Below, piece by piece: positions 1 through 5,981 of a stretch of DNA of 6,232 nucleotides. Every line of letters begins with the position of its first letter. Within the stretch, counting starts at the first letter, position 1. The position numbers were made by a program, and so were the translations under genes. This DNA comes from Paramuribaculum sp. (GTDB taxonomy: Bacteria > Bacteroidota > Bacteroidia > Bacteroidales > Muribaculaceae), in contig VSPV01000135.1 in the NCBI GenBank assembly GCA_009775605.1, positions 1-6,232 on the forward strand, in the 5' to 3' direction. Below the pieces are notes generated by a model. It saw nothing but the letters and a program-made list of their open reading frames with translations, was not told where the DNA came from and searched no databases.

Positions 1-567
1 GTTGAATATTACCGGATGGGCCGAGGCCCTGAGAAGTTCGCTGAATTCTTCCATAAAGAGGTCGCCCGAATAAAGCTGACGGGCTACGCGGGGATGCACC
101 GTGAGCAGCCGCAGAGGCATCGCTGCGATTGCGTCGGCGCTACTGCGCCATGCCTCAGGATTCTCCGTGCCCAGTCGCATTTTCATAGAAAAACCGACTT
201 CGGGCCATTTGCGCATTTCCTCGCCTATGGCGGAGAGTGCCTCAGGGTTCTCGATAAGAGCCGCTCCGCGTCCTTTCCGTGTGACCATGGGGTATGGACA
301 TCCGGCATTGAGGTCTATGTGTGTGGCTCCCGCGGCGACGGCGGCTTCGGTGAGCACGGCGAATTCCCCGGCGTCGCGGGCCATTATCTGGACGGTAAGG
401 TTAGTGCCAGCGGTGATGTCGCGCAGGTCGCGTGCGCGCGGCTCTCCGCTTTCGAGCCGCATAAAGGGTGTGAAATACTCGTCCACCGCACCGGGAAACA
501 TTCCGGAGTGGATTGCGCGCCATGGCGCCTGCGTGAAGCCCTGGAGGGGCGCTGCAATAAAAAGCAT
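1..567 (-). CDS. dus: tRNA-dihydrouridine synthase (Dus family), C-terminus beyond window
   Basis: This flavoenzyme family reduces uridine to dihydrouridine in the D-loop or nearby positions of tRNA, using FMN and NADPH in the cytoplasm. The 189 codons visible here are about the first 60% of a usual 310-350-residue Dus. The N-terminus MLFIAAPLQGFTQAPWR is the FMN-binding first strand of the TIM barrel. The hallmark is HIDLNAGCPYPMVTRKGRG at residues 83-101, in which Cys90 is the expected catalytic acid. FSMKMRLG (126-133) supplies the Lys/Arg pair and LTVHPR (155-160) the FMN-phosphate His/Arg. The visible part ends at HPVIFN, normally followed by a Gly-Asp/Glu loop. The start is the ATG complementary to 565-567, about 20 bases downstream of a minus-strand TACTTTTG box. 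The layout resembles Bacteroidetes Dus proteins with an APLQG start more than E. coli DusA or DusB, so the target uridine cannot be assigned. The gene is divergent from the DUF4250 gene. Confidence 0.95.
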   Translation of the reverse strand, partial: MLFIAAPLQGFTQAPWRAIHSGMFPGAVDEYFTPFMRLESGEPRARDLRDITAGTNLTVQIMARDAGEFAVLTEAAVAAGATHIDLNAGCPYPMVTRKGRGAALIENPEALSAIGEEMRKWPEVGFSMKMRLGTENPEAWRSSADAIAAMPLRLLTVHPRVARQLYSGDLFMEEFSELLRASAHPVIFN

Positions 568-589
568 TTCAGTTGGATGAAGTGAATGG

Positions 590-597
590 CAAAAGTA
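590..597 (-). promoter_or_regulatory. Bacteroidetes -7 box for the dus gene
   Basis: On the minus strand these bases read TACTTTTG, an exact match to the Bacteroidetes -7 consensus TAnnTTTG. Transcription would begin near 585, giving a leader of roughly 18 bases before the ATG at 567. I find no convincing TTTG -33 element at the usual 19-21-base spacing, so the call rests on the -7 match and its position. Confidence 0.6.
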
Positions 598-620
598 GCA
601 ATCAGGCGGGAATAAATCAG

Positions 621-628
621 TAAATTTG
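621..628 (+). promoter_or_regulatory. Bacteroidetes -7 box for the DUF4250 gene
   Basis: The bases read TAAATTTG, an exact match to TAnnTTTG, ending 17 bases before the ATG at 646. The predicted start of transcription is near 633, giving a leader of about 13 bases. No TTTG -33 element is evident at about 597-600. The -33 zone of this promoter falls on or next to the minus-strand -7 box of dus, so the two promoters probably compete. The same promoter may also serve lctP, which has no recognisable box of its own. Confidence 0.6.
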
Positions 629-645
629 CCGGAAAACTCTGAGTC

Positions 646-825
646 ATGGACGAATTTCCCAAAGACCCCGCCATATTGATGAGTTATATCAATATGAAAC
701 TGCGTGATTTCTACAGCAATCTCGACGACCTTTGCGCCGACATGGGCATAGACCGCCGCGAGCTTGAGGATTATCTTGCCGCCAACAATCTCGAATACAA
801 CGCCTCGCTTAATAAAGTGTGGTAG
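646..825 (+). CDS. DUF4250-family small protein
   Basis: This is a complete 59-residue protein of unknown function. The sequence opens MDEFPKDPAILMSYINMKLR, continues DFYSNLDDLCADMGIDRREL and ends in EYNASLNKVW. From memory this matches DUF4250, a family of roughly 55-65 residues in Bacteroidetes and Firmicutes. Its shared pattern is a PKDP start, an N-x-KLRD helix, an L-x-x-LC segment and a closing YN/YD stretch. The middle (about residues 25-50) looks like a short helix-turn-helix: a helix with LDDLCADMGI, a turn, then RRELEDYLAANN. DNA binding is therefore conceivable but unproven. There is no signal peptide or membrane segment, so it is probably cytoplasmic. The ATG sits 17 bases after an exact -7 box. 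The gene ends 56 bases before lctP with no terminator seen, so the two may be co-transcribed. Confidence 0.88.
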   Translation: MDEFPKDPAILMSYINMKLRDFYSNLDDLCADMGIDRRELEDYLAANNLEYNASLNKVW

Positions 826-881
826 CACAAATCGGGCGGCAAAAGTGTTATATCAGGGTAAACCGATGAACTGACGGAAAT

Positions 882-2462
882 ATGGATGCCCTGATTTCAA
901 TACTGCCAGTAGTGCTGCTGTTTGTTCTGATGCTCGGATTCAAGGTGCCGAGCTACCTGAGCGCGCTGATAACGTTTCTGGCCACCGTGGCCCTTGCCGT
1001 GTGGGGCGCGCCTGCCATGGGCATAATTCCCGAGCGGTTCGCGGGCGATTCCGTCTACAGCTTAGTGGGCTGGGCCACAGCGGAGGGCGCCCTGAAGGCC
1101 GTGTTCCCCATTCTGCTCATAATCCTGATGGCGATTTACAGCTACAACATACTTGTGGCATCCAAGTCCATAGAGGTGATAAAAAGCCAGTTCACATCCT
1201 TTACCGACGACCGCGGGGTGCTCGTGCTCATGATGGTGTGGGGCTTCGGCGGCCTGCTTGAGGGCATGGCCGGATTCGGCACGGCCGTAGCCATTCCCGC
1301 CGCCATACTCATAGGCCTGGGATTCAAACCGATGTTCTCGGCGCTCGTGGCTCTGCTGGGCAACTCTGTGCCCACTGCGTTCGGGGCGGTGGGAGTGCCT
1401 ATCACTACGCTCTGCAACGAGATTTCGGCCGGAGGAGCTTCGGCACAGACCGTGTGTGAGGTGTCGGCCTTCGCCGTGGTGCAGCTTGCGCCTCTCTTTT
1501 TCCTTATTCCTTTCGTGATACTGATGCTCACCGATCACAAGGCGTGGGGACGTAACATAGTGCTTGCGCTGTGGACCGGCGCCGTGTCGCTGGGCGTGCA
1601 GATACTCTGCGCCACCCGTCTGGGCGCGGAGACGCCGGCCATAGTAGGCTCTCTGGCGGCCATACTCGCCATCATAATCTATGTCAAGGTGTTTGCAAAG
1701 AGCAAAAAACCGGAAAAGACTGAAACGAAATTCAGTGCCGGGCAGACATTCAGGGCATGGAGCGTGTACATCTTCATTCTGGTACTGATTCTGCTCACCG
1801 GGGCGCTCTGTCCGCCGGTCAACGGCTTTCTGCGCACTCACCTCGTGAGTCAGTCGCCTCTGCCGGTCATAGGCTCCACATTCAAATTCGGCTGGATCAA
1901 CAATGCCGCCCTGTGGCTGTTCACAGGCAGTGTGGCCGGCGGCCTGCTTCAGGGCCTCACCCCTAAGCAATTGCTGAAAGTGCTTGCCACCACCATTGTC
2001 AATCTGCGTTTCACCACCATAACCATAGTGTGTCTGATAGCTCTTGCCTCGGTTATGAACTACAGCGGCATGATAGGCGCCATAGCCGCCGGACTTGTGG
2101 CTGTGACGGGTTCGTATTATCCGCTCTTCGCCCCGCTTATCGGTGCCATCGGTACGTTTGTCACCGGCAGCGACACATCATCGAACATCCTCTTCGGCAA
2201 GCTGCAGGCCAATGTGGCCCATCAGCTGGGAATGAACGGCACGGGCACTTTCCTGGGCTTCCATGGAAGCGAGGCCGACTGGCTGGCGGCGGCTAACTCT
2301 ACCGGCGCCACCGGAGGCAAGATGATTTCGCCCCAGAGCATAGCCATAGCCACGGCCGCGTGCGACATGAAGGATGCCGACGACGCCATTTTGCGCCGCG
2401 CCATACCCTATGCCCTCGGCTACATAGCCCTCGGCGGACTCATGGTCTACTTCTCGCTCTGA
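882..2462 (+). CDS. lctP: L-lactate permease (LctP/LldP family)
   Basis: This is a complete inner-membrane transporter of 526 residues, slightly shorter than E. coli LldP (about 550). The family imports L-lactate, and often D-lactate or glycolate, together with protons. Hydrophobic segments cover most of the protein (about a dozen), with a cytoplasm-like charged linker near residues 273-288 (KSKKPEKTETKF). The family signature regions are present: GLLEGMAGFGTAVAIPAA (124-141), SVPTAFGAVGVPITTL (162-177), MNYSGMIGA (392-400), TGSDTSSNILFGKLQ (428-442) and TGGKMISPQSIAIA (477-490). Compared with my memory of E. coli LldP, a longer Gly-rich loop (about 450-466) separates the last two. The ATG follows an A-rich stretch without a Shine-Dalgarno sequence. 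No TAnnTTTG box lies in the 56 bases upstream, so read-through from the DUF4250 promoter is likely. Substrate choice between lactate and glycolate cannot be read from the sequence. Confidence 0.95.
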   Translation: MDALISILPVVLLFVLMLGFKVPSYLSALITFLATVALAVWGAPAMGIIPERFAGDSVYSLVGWATAEGALKAVFPILLIILMAIYSYNILVASKSIEVIKSQFTSFTDDRGVLVLMMVWGFGGLLEGMAGFGTAVAIPAAILIGLGFKPMFSALVALLGNSVPTAFGAVGVPITTLCNEISAGGASAQTVCEVSAFAVVQLAPLFFLIPFVILMLTDHKAWGRNIVLALWTGAVSLGVQILCATRLGAETPAIVGSLAAILAIIIYVKVFAKSKKPEKTETKFSAGQTFRAWSVYIFILVLILLTGALCPPVNGFLRTHLVSQSPLPVIGSTFKFGWINNAALWLFTGSVAGGLLQGLTPKQLLKVLATTIVNLRFTTITIVCLIALASVMNYSGMIGAIAAGLVAVTGSYYPLFAPLIGAIGTFVTGSDTSSNILFGKLQANVAHQLGMNGTGTFLGFHGSEADWLAAANSTGATGGKMISPQSIAIATAACDMKDADDAILRRAIPYALGYIALGGLMVYFSL

Positions 2463-2488
2463 ACCGGCTTCTCCGAGACACGGTTTTT
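2462..2488 (+). terminator. possible weak Rho-independent terminator after lctP
   Basis: AACCG at 2462-2466 can pair with CGGTT at 2481-2485 around a 14-base loop. A run of five T (2484-2488) overlaps the 3' arm and continues past it. The stem is only 5 base pairs and the loop is long, so this is a weak candidate. Its position, immediately after the lctP stop and before a new -7 box, is what makes it worth listing. Confidence 0.3.
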
Positions 2489-2531
2489 AACAAAAGATAC
2501 TTAAATAATTCCTTAATTCGGGCGGATAGAC

Positions 2532-2539
2532 TACCTTTG
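2532..2539 (+). promoter_or_regulatory. Bacteroidetes -7 box for the lipoprotein-rex-FAH group
   Basis: The bases read TACCTTTG, an exact TAnnTTTG match. The preceding DNA (about 2484-2520) is AT-rich in an otherwise GC-rich window, as expected for a promoter. No TTTG -33 element appears at the usual spacing. The box ends only 6 bases before the ATG at 2546, so transcription should begin at about 2543-2545 and the mRNA would be almost leaderless for that start. The next in-frame ATG (2567) would have a leader of about 22 bases. No other box is seen before rex or the FAH-like gene, so this promoter probably drives all three. Confidence 0.6.
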
Positions 2540-2545
2540 CAGATT

Positions 2546-4624
2546 ATGAAACGCCCCCAGTCATACATGCGTATTTTGCCCGCGGCCGCCCTGGGCCTTG
2601 TGCTGGGCGCCTGTGCCAGCATGGGCCGTCCCCAGGGCGGAGAGCGCGACTTCGACCCCCCACGGTTTGTGCGCAGCAACCCCGCGCCGGGTTCGGTCAA
2701 CGTGGACCGCTCACGCATAATCATAAACTTCGATGAGAATATACAGCTCGACGACCCCATGAACAAAATCGTGGTGTCGCCGGCCCAGAAAAATACCCCG
2801 CAGATTTCAGGCGTGGGCCACCGCGTGAGCATAGAGCTGCGCGATTCGCTGATTCCCAACACCACCTATACCGTGGATTTCACCGACGCCATAAAAGACC
2901 TCAACGAGGGCAACATACTTGACGGCTTCTCGTTTGACTTCTCCACCGGCCCGGAGATAGACACTCTTTCGATTTCGGGCATGGTGTTCCAGGCCGAGAA
3001 TCTGGAACCTGCCCAGGGAATGCTCGTGGGCGTCTACAGCAATCTCAGCGACACGGCCATACGCACTCTTCCATTCGAGCGCATCACCAAGACCAACCAG
3101 CTGGGACAATTTACCGTGCGCAATCTCAAGCCCGGCACATACCGCATCTACGCCGTCAACGACGTGAACCGCGACTTCCACTGGGACCGCTCGGAGGACG
3201 TGGCTTTCTTCGACACCACGCTGACTCCAACGGCCGTGCAGGCACAGCACACCGACACCATTTTCAGCGCCAACGGCGACGTTGATTCGGTGTTTACCCA
3301 TGCCGTGACTGAGTTCAAGCCCGACAACGTGCTCCTGACCTGGTTCAACGAAAACTACAAGGCACAGTATCTCATGGACCGCGCGCGTCCCGAGGCCAAC
3401 CGGATAACCCTTAATATGGGCGCTCCCTCCGACACCCTCCCGCTTCTGCGGATGCTCGGGGGCTCACGCCACGGTGAGAACATAGAGCGCTGGGCGGTGC
3501 TCAACTCCTCGCCCACCCGCGACACCCTTGAATACTGGATAACGGATTCGGCCGTGATACTTCAGGACACCATAATGCTCGAGGCGCGTTATCAGCGCAC
3601 CGATTCCCTCGACCGCCTCTCGTGGACCACCGATACCCTCGTGATGAATCTCCGCGGCAAAAAACGTGACAGGAAAAATGACACCGAGCGCGCCAAAAAA
3701 GGAAAGAACGACGGTGACACCGCCAAGGCTCCCGAGGTACCCGTGATGAAAGTGACGGTCTCGAGCCGCGGATCGGTGGATGTGTACGCACCCATAGCCC
3801 TGACGTTCGAGCGTCCGCTGGCGCGGCTCGACACATCGGCCGTGCGCCTTGAGATTCTCGAGGACTCCACCTGGTATGAGGTGGAGCGCCCCGTGTTCCG
3901 TCCGTCGTCTCCACTTGACCTGCTCCACTATGCCGCTCCCTACGAATGGGAGCCGGGACAGAAATACCGGCTCACCGTCGACTCGCTCGGCATGACCGAC
4001 ATATATGGTGTGAATTCCGGCACGATAAGCGAGGAATTCACGGTGAAGAATCTCAATGAATATGCCAACCTCTCGCTCGCGGTCACTGGACTTGACGGAC
4101 GCCCGGCTGTGGCAGAGCTGCTGTCGCGTCAGGATGCGCCGGTGCGGCGCGTGCCGGTGGTCGACGGTCATGCAGTGTTCAGCAACATCACCCCCGGCGA
4201 CTACTTCGCGCGCCTGTTCATTGATGCCAACGGCAACGGTAAGTACGATACCGGCATACTCGATTCCATACAGCCCGAGGAGGTTTATTACTATCCCAAG
4301 AAAATAGCGCTGAAGAAAAACTGGGATGTGGACCAGACGTGGGACATCAACGAACTGCCCATCGACCAGCAGAAGCCTCAGGAGATAAAGAAAAACAAGC
4401 CCAAGAACAGCACCGGCCCGCAGGAGGACGAATATGAGGACGACCAGTATTACGACGAGTTCGGAAACCCGGCCGTAGACCCCGACGACCCCTTCGGGAA
4501 GCGCAAGGGCAAGAACCGCGACAGCAACTATAACCGCAACTCACGCTTCGGAGGCGGAGGCCTCAACGGCAATACCGGAATGGGTACCGGGGGCCGTATG
4601 CGCGGCGGAGGTGTATACCGCTGA
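2546..4624 (+). CDS. Big_5 (Ig-like) domain lipoprotein
   Basis: This is a predicted lipoprotein of 692 residues, function unknown. A short basic start is followed by a hydrophobic stretch and the lipobox LGAC, with Cys23 the lipidated residue. The residues after Cys (ASMG) lack the acidic surface-export signal of Bacteroidetes, so a periplasm-facing outer-membrane location is likely. Residues about 36-136 form a Big_5 Ig-like domain (PPRFVRSNPAPGSVNVDRS through FSFDFSTG). Residues about 143-225 form a prealbumin/SpaA-like beta domain with LKPGTYRIYAVND. A charged linker (370-396) precedes what looks like a second, diverged copy of both modules (400-500 and 505-590). The tail 621-692 is acidic, then Gly/Asn/Arg-rich. 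The open frame extends upstream to 2360 inside lctP, but I start at 2546 because only that gives a signal peptide and follows a -7 box. Met8 (ATG at 2567) is an alternative start. Rex follows after 25 bases. From memory, similar proteins are widespread in Bacteroidetes as Ig-like domain-containing proteins. Confidence 0.88.
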   Translation: MKRPQSYMRILPAAALGLVLGACASMGRPQGGERDFDPPRFVRSNPAPGSVNVDRSRIIINFDENIQLDDPMNKIVVSPAQKNTPQISGVGHRVSIELRDSLIPNTTYTVDFTDAIKDLNEGNILDGFSFDFSTGPEIDTLSISGMVFQAENLEPAQGMLVGVYSNLSDTAIRTLPFERITKTNQLGQFTVRNLKPGTYRIYAVNDVNRDFHWDRSEDVAFFDTTLTPTAVQAQHTDTIFSANGDVDSVFTHAVTEFKPDNVLLTWFNENYKAQYLMDRARPEANRITLNMGAPSDTLPLLRMLGGSRHGENIERWAVLNSSPTRDTLEYWITDSAVILQDTIMLEARYQRTDSLDRLSWTTDTLVMNLRGKKRDRKNDTERAKKGKNDGDTAKAPEVPVMKVTVSSRGSVDVYAPIALTFERPLARLDTSAVRLEILEDSTWYEVERPVFRPSSPLDLLHYAAPYEWEPGQKYRLTVDSLGMTDIYGVNSGTISEEFTVKNLNEYANLSLAVTGLDGRPAVAELLSRQDAPVRRVPVVDGHAVFSNITPGDYFARLFIDANGNGKYDTGILDSIQPEEVYYYPKKIALKKNWDVDQTWDINELPIDQQKPQEIKKNKPKNSTGPQEDEYEDDQYYDEFGNPAVDPDDPFGKRKGKNRDSNYNRNSRFGGGGLNGNTGMGTGGRMRGGGVYR

Positions 4625-4649
4625 AAATCTTGATTGAAATCTAAGAACA

Positions 4650-5309
4650 ATGCAACTACAGGATAAAAAACAACAGCCGTCAGGCCGGTATCCGGCACCC
4701 GAACCCACTCTGCGCCGCCTGCCGTGGTATCTGGCCTACGTGTCGATGCTCGAGGCGCATGATGTGGAACATATCTCCTCCACTGCCATCGCCAAGGAAA
4801 TAAACGTCGACGCCGCCCAGATAGCCAAGGACCTTTCTGTGCTCGACATCAAGGGCAAGACCCGCATAGGCTATGACGTGAAGGAGCTCGAGCGGGCTCT
4901 GAAGGATTTCCTCGGCTTTGACCGCGAACACCGCGCCGTGATAGTCGGCGTTGGTTCGCTCGGCTCCGCTCTGATGGCCGACAAGGGTCTGGAGCGCTAT
5001 GGTCTCAACATCATGGCCGGATTCGATATCGACACTTCTATTGTGGGCAACACCATCAAGGGCAAGCCGATTTTCCATATAGACAGTCTCAGGGAAAAGA
5101 TAGCCCATTACAACGCCGGAATAGGAATAGTGACGGTGCCGGTGGAATACGCCCAGCAGGTTGCCGACCAGCTGGTTGAGGCGGGTGTGAGAGCCATCTG
5201 GAACTACACTCCGTTCAGAATCCGCACAGCTTCGGATGTGGTGATTCAGAATACATCCATCTACGCCCACCTCGCAGTGATGTACAACCGCATACTTTCG
5301 GAGAAATGA
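4650..5309 (+). CDS. rex: redox-sensing transcriptional repressor Rex
   Basis: This is a complete Rex of 219 residues (family about 205-225). Rex is a cytoplasmic homodimer that binds operators when NAD+ is high and releases them when NADH rises, which induces fermentation and respiratory genes. The N-terminal winged helix starts at PEPTLRRLPWYLAYV (17-31) and includes SSTAIAKEINVDAAQIAKDL (43-62) and GKTRIGYDV (69-77). The Rossmann domain starts at about residue 95: VIVGVGSLGSAL (97-108) carries GxGxxG at 100-105, and AGFDID (123-128) holds the acidic residue expected to bind the adenosine ribose. The C-terminal helix IYAHLAVMYNRIL (204-216) is the domain-swap helix. QIAKDL and GKTRIGY differ from the Gram-positive QVRKDL and GKRGVGY, which I recall as normal for Bacteroidetes Rex. 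No promoter box is visible in the 25 bases upstream, so it is probably transcribed with the lipoprotein. Its TGA overlaps the start of the next gene. No operator is visible in the window. Confidence 0.96.
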   Translation: MQLQDKKQQPSGRYPAPEPTLRRLPWYLAYVSMLEAHDVEHISSTAIAKEINVDAAQIAKDLSVLDIKGKTRIGYDVKELERALKDFLGFDREHRAVIVGVGSLGSALMADKGLERYGLNIMAGFDIDTSIVGNTIKGKPIFHIDSLREKIAHYNAGIGIVTVPVEYAQQVADQLVEAGVRAIWNYTPFRIRTASDVVIQNTSIYAHLAVMYNRILSEK

Positions 5310-5881
5310 AGATAATAGCCTTCGACCGTCATGCCGACTCGCCCTTCATCCTACCGCCGGCGGTGGAACTGATTGCCGATTCGGCCGTGGTGACACCGCC
5401 GCATCCCCTCTTCCTTCCCGATTTCGACACGGAATGGGGAGGCCGCATCTGTCCGGCCTACCGTATAGGACGCCTCGGCAAGACGGTGGATGCCCGCTTC
5501 GCTCCCCGCTATATCGACGCCTACGGCCTGGTACTCCGCCTTATCCCGGCGGGAACAGACAAGGCTCTGCGCGCCGCAGGTATGCCTGCCGGACTTGACG
5601 GCATGTTTGATTCGGCGCTATACACAGGCGCGTGGCTGCCGACCGAGGGTGTCGACATGAGCGCTCCTCTGGCTGTGAGCTGTGCCGGGGTCGATTCGGT
5701 AATCAACAATCATTTCGAGGCCGCGTGCAAGGCGGTGGAGTGCGTGACGCGCTACGCTACCGTGAAGACCGGCGACATCATCATTCCATCGTGGATGCCC
5801 GTGTGTGTGGTGCCCCGGCCGGGCGTCACCATTGAAGGCTCCATCGACGGCGCGGTGTGCCTGAGCGTGCGCATAAAATAA
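5306..5881 (+). CDS. degenerate fumarylacetoacetate-hydrolase (FAH)-like protein
   Basis: This is a complete 191-residue cytoplasmic protein. Its ATG overlaps the rex stop in an ATGA, implying translational coupling. I place it in the FAH family by pattern, comparing with Bacteroidetes members from memory. MKIIA opens it, then ADSAVVTPPHPLFLPDF (24-40) resembles the family PDSALL...FFLPDF. RIGRLGKTVDARFAPRYIDA (53-72) resembles RIDRLGKNI-ERFAHRYYD. FDSA (101-104) and VKTGDIIIPSWMPVCVV (153-169) resemble KIGDLLFTGTPVGVG. Active members hold a divalent metal with Glu-x-Glu and an Asp and use a Lys. In my alignment these positions are Arg47, Cys49, Arg78 and Gly99, so hydrolase or decarboxylase activity is unlikely. 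The N-terminal segment is also about 10 residues shorter than usual. The frame is intact and ends normally, so it is a maintained gene rather than debris. Its role is unknown; a structural or ligand-binding function connected with Rex is only inference. The family call is less certain than for its neighbours. Confidence 0.7.
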   Translation: MKIIAFDRHADSPFILPPAVELIADSAVVTPPHPLFLPDFDTEWGGRICPAYRIGRLGKTVDARFAPRYIDAYGLVLRLIPAGTDKALRAAGMPAGLDGMFDSALYTGAWLPTEGVDMSAPLAVSCAGVDSVINNHFEAACKAVECVTRYATVKTGDIIIPSWMPVCVVPRPGVTIEGSIDGAVCLSVRIK

Positions 5882-5925
5882 AAAACCGAAGCATTCAGCG
5901 CCAATTTACACGTCTGTGGCAATAA

Positions 5926-5981
5926 AACGGCTACGTTTCAAGTTATATATATAGCCAATCAACTCCATTTCCACAGCCGTT
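5926..5981. repeat. 7-bp inverted repeat flanking the porV leader
   Basis: AACGGCT at 5926-5932 is exactly complementary to AGCCGTT at 5975-5981, which ends directly before the porV ATG. A shorter pair, GGCTA (5929-5933) with TAGCC (5952-5956), shares the left arm and so would compete with it. If RNA reads through from the rex/FAH genes, the 7-bp pair would fold the region just before the start codon into a hairpin with a 42-base loop. Transcripts from the box at 5932 would lack the left arm. The repeat is short enough to be chance. Confidence 0.35.
5932..5939 (+). promoter_or_regulatory. possible -7 box for porV
   Basis: TACGTTTC matches TAnnTTTG at all but the last base. It would give a transcription start near 5944 and a leader of about 38 bases that begins in the AT-rich stretch at 5944-5953. 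No clear -33 element is seen. It lies inside the only sizeable gap in the window (5882-5981), where a promoter for the downstream gene is expected because no terminator or overlap ties porV to the FAH-like gene. Confidence 0.35.

Noticed and set aside
16..674. Long open frames on the plus strand at 16-585 and 101-580, and on the minus strand at 384-674, overlapping the dus gene.
   Set aside because: The minus-strand frame from 567 to 1 contains unmistakable Dus motifs through its whole length; the other frames give Arg/Ser/Cys-rich sequence with no recognisable family and are shadows of GC-rich coding DNA.
826..850. CACAAA and GTGTTA near the lctP leader as halves of a Rex operator.
   Set aside because: The two segments are not inverted copies and do not fit the TTGTnAA-N4-6-TTnACAA spacing.
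866..874. Minimal upstream open frame ATG-AAC-TGA seven bases before the lctP start.
   Set aside because: A two-codon frame occurs by chance easily and nothing else suggests attenuation.
1062..1970. A 302-codon minus-strand frame opposite lctP.
   Set aside because: It translates to a His/Arg/Glu-rich sequence without domains and lies fully opposite a highly conserved transporter gene.
2360..2545. Upstream extension of the lipoprotein frame into lctP.
   Set aside because: The 62 extra residues are Arg/His-rich shadow sequence from the lctP 3' end. They would bury the signal peptide, and the -7 box at 2532 lies inside this extension.
3464..4171. A 235-codon minus-strand frame opposite the lipoprotein gene.
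   Set aside because: No start signals or family features; the plus strand has continuous, family-consistent protein sequence here.
5882..5925. Possible terminator after the FAH-like gene.
   Set aside because: No stem of useful length followed by a T run could be found; the only homopolymer is the A-rich stretch around the stop codon.
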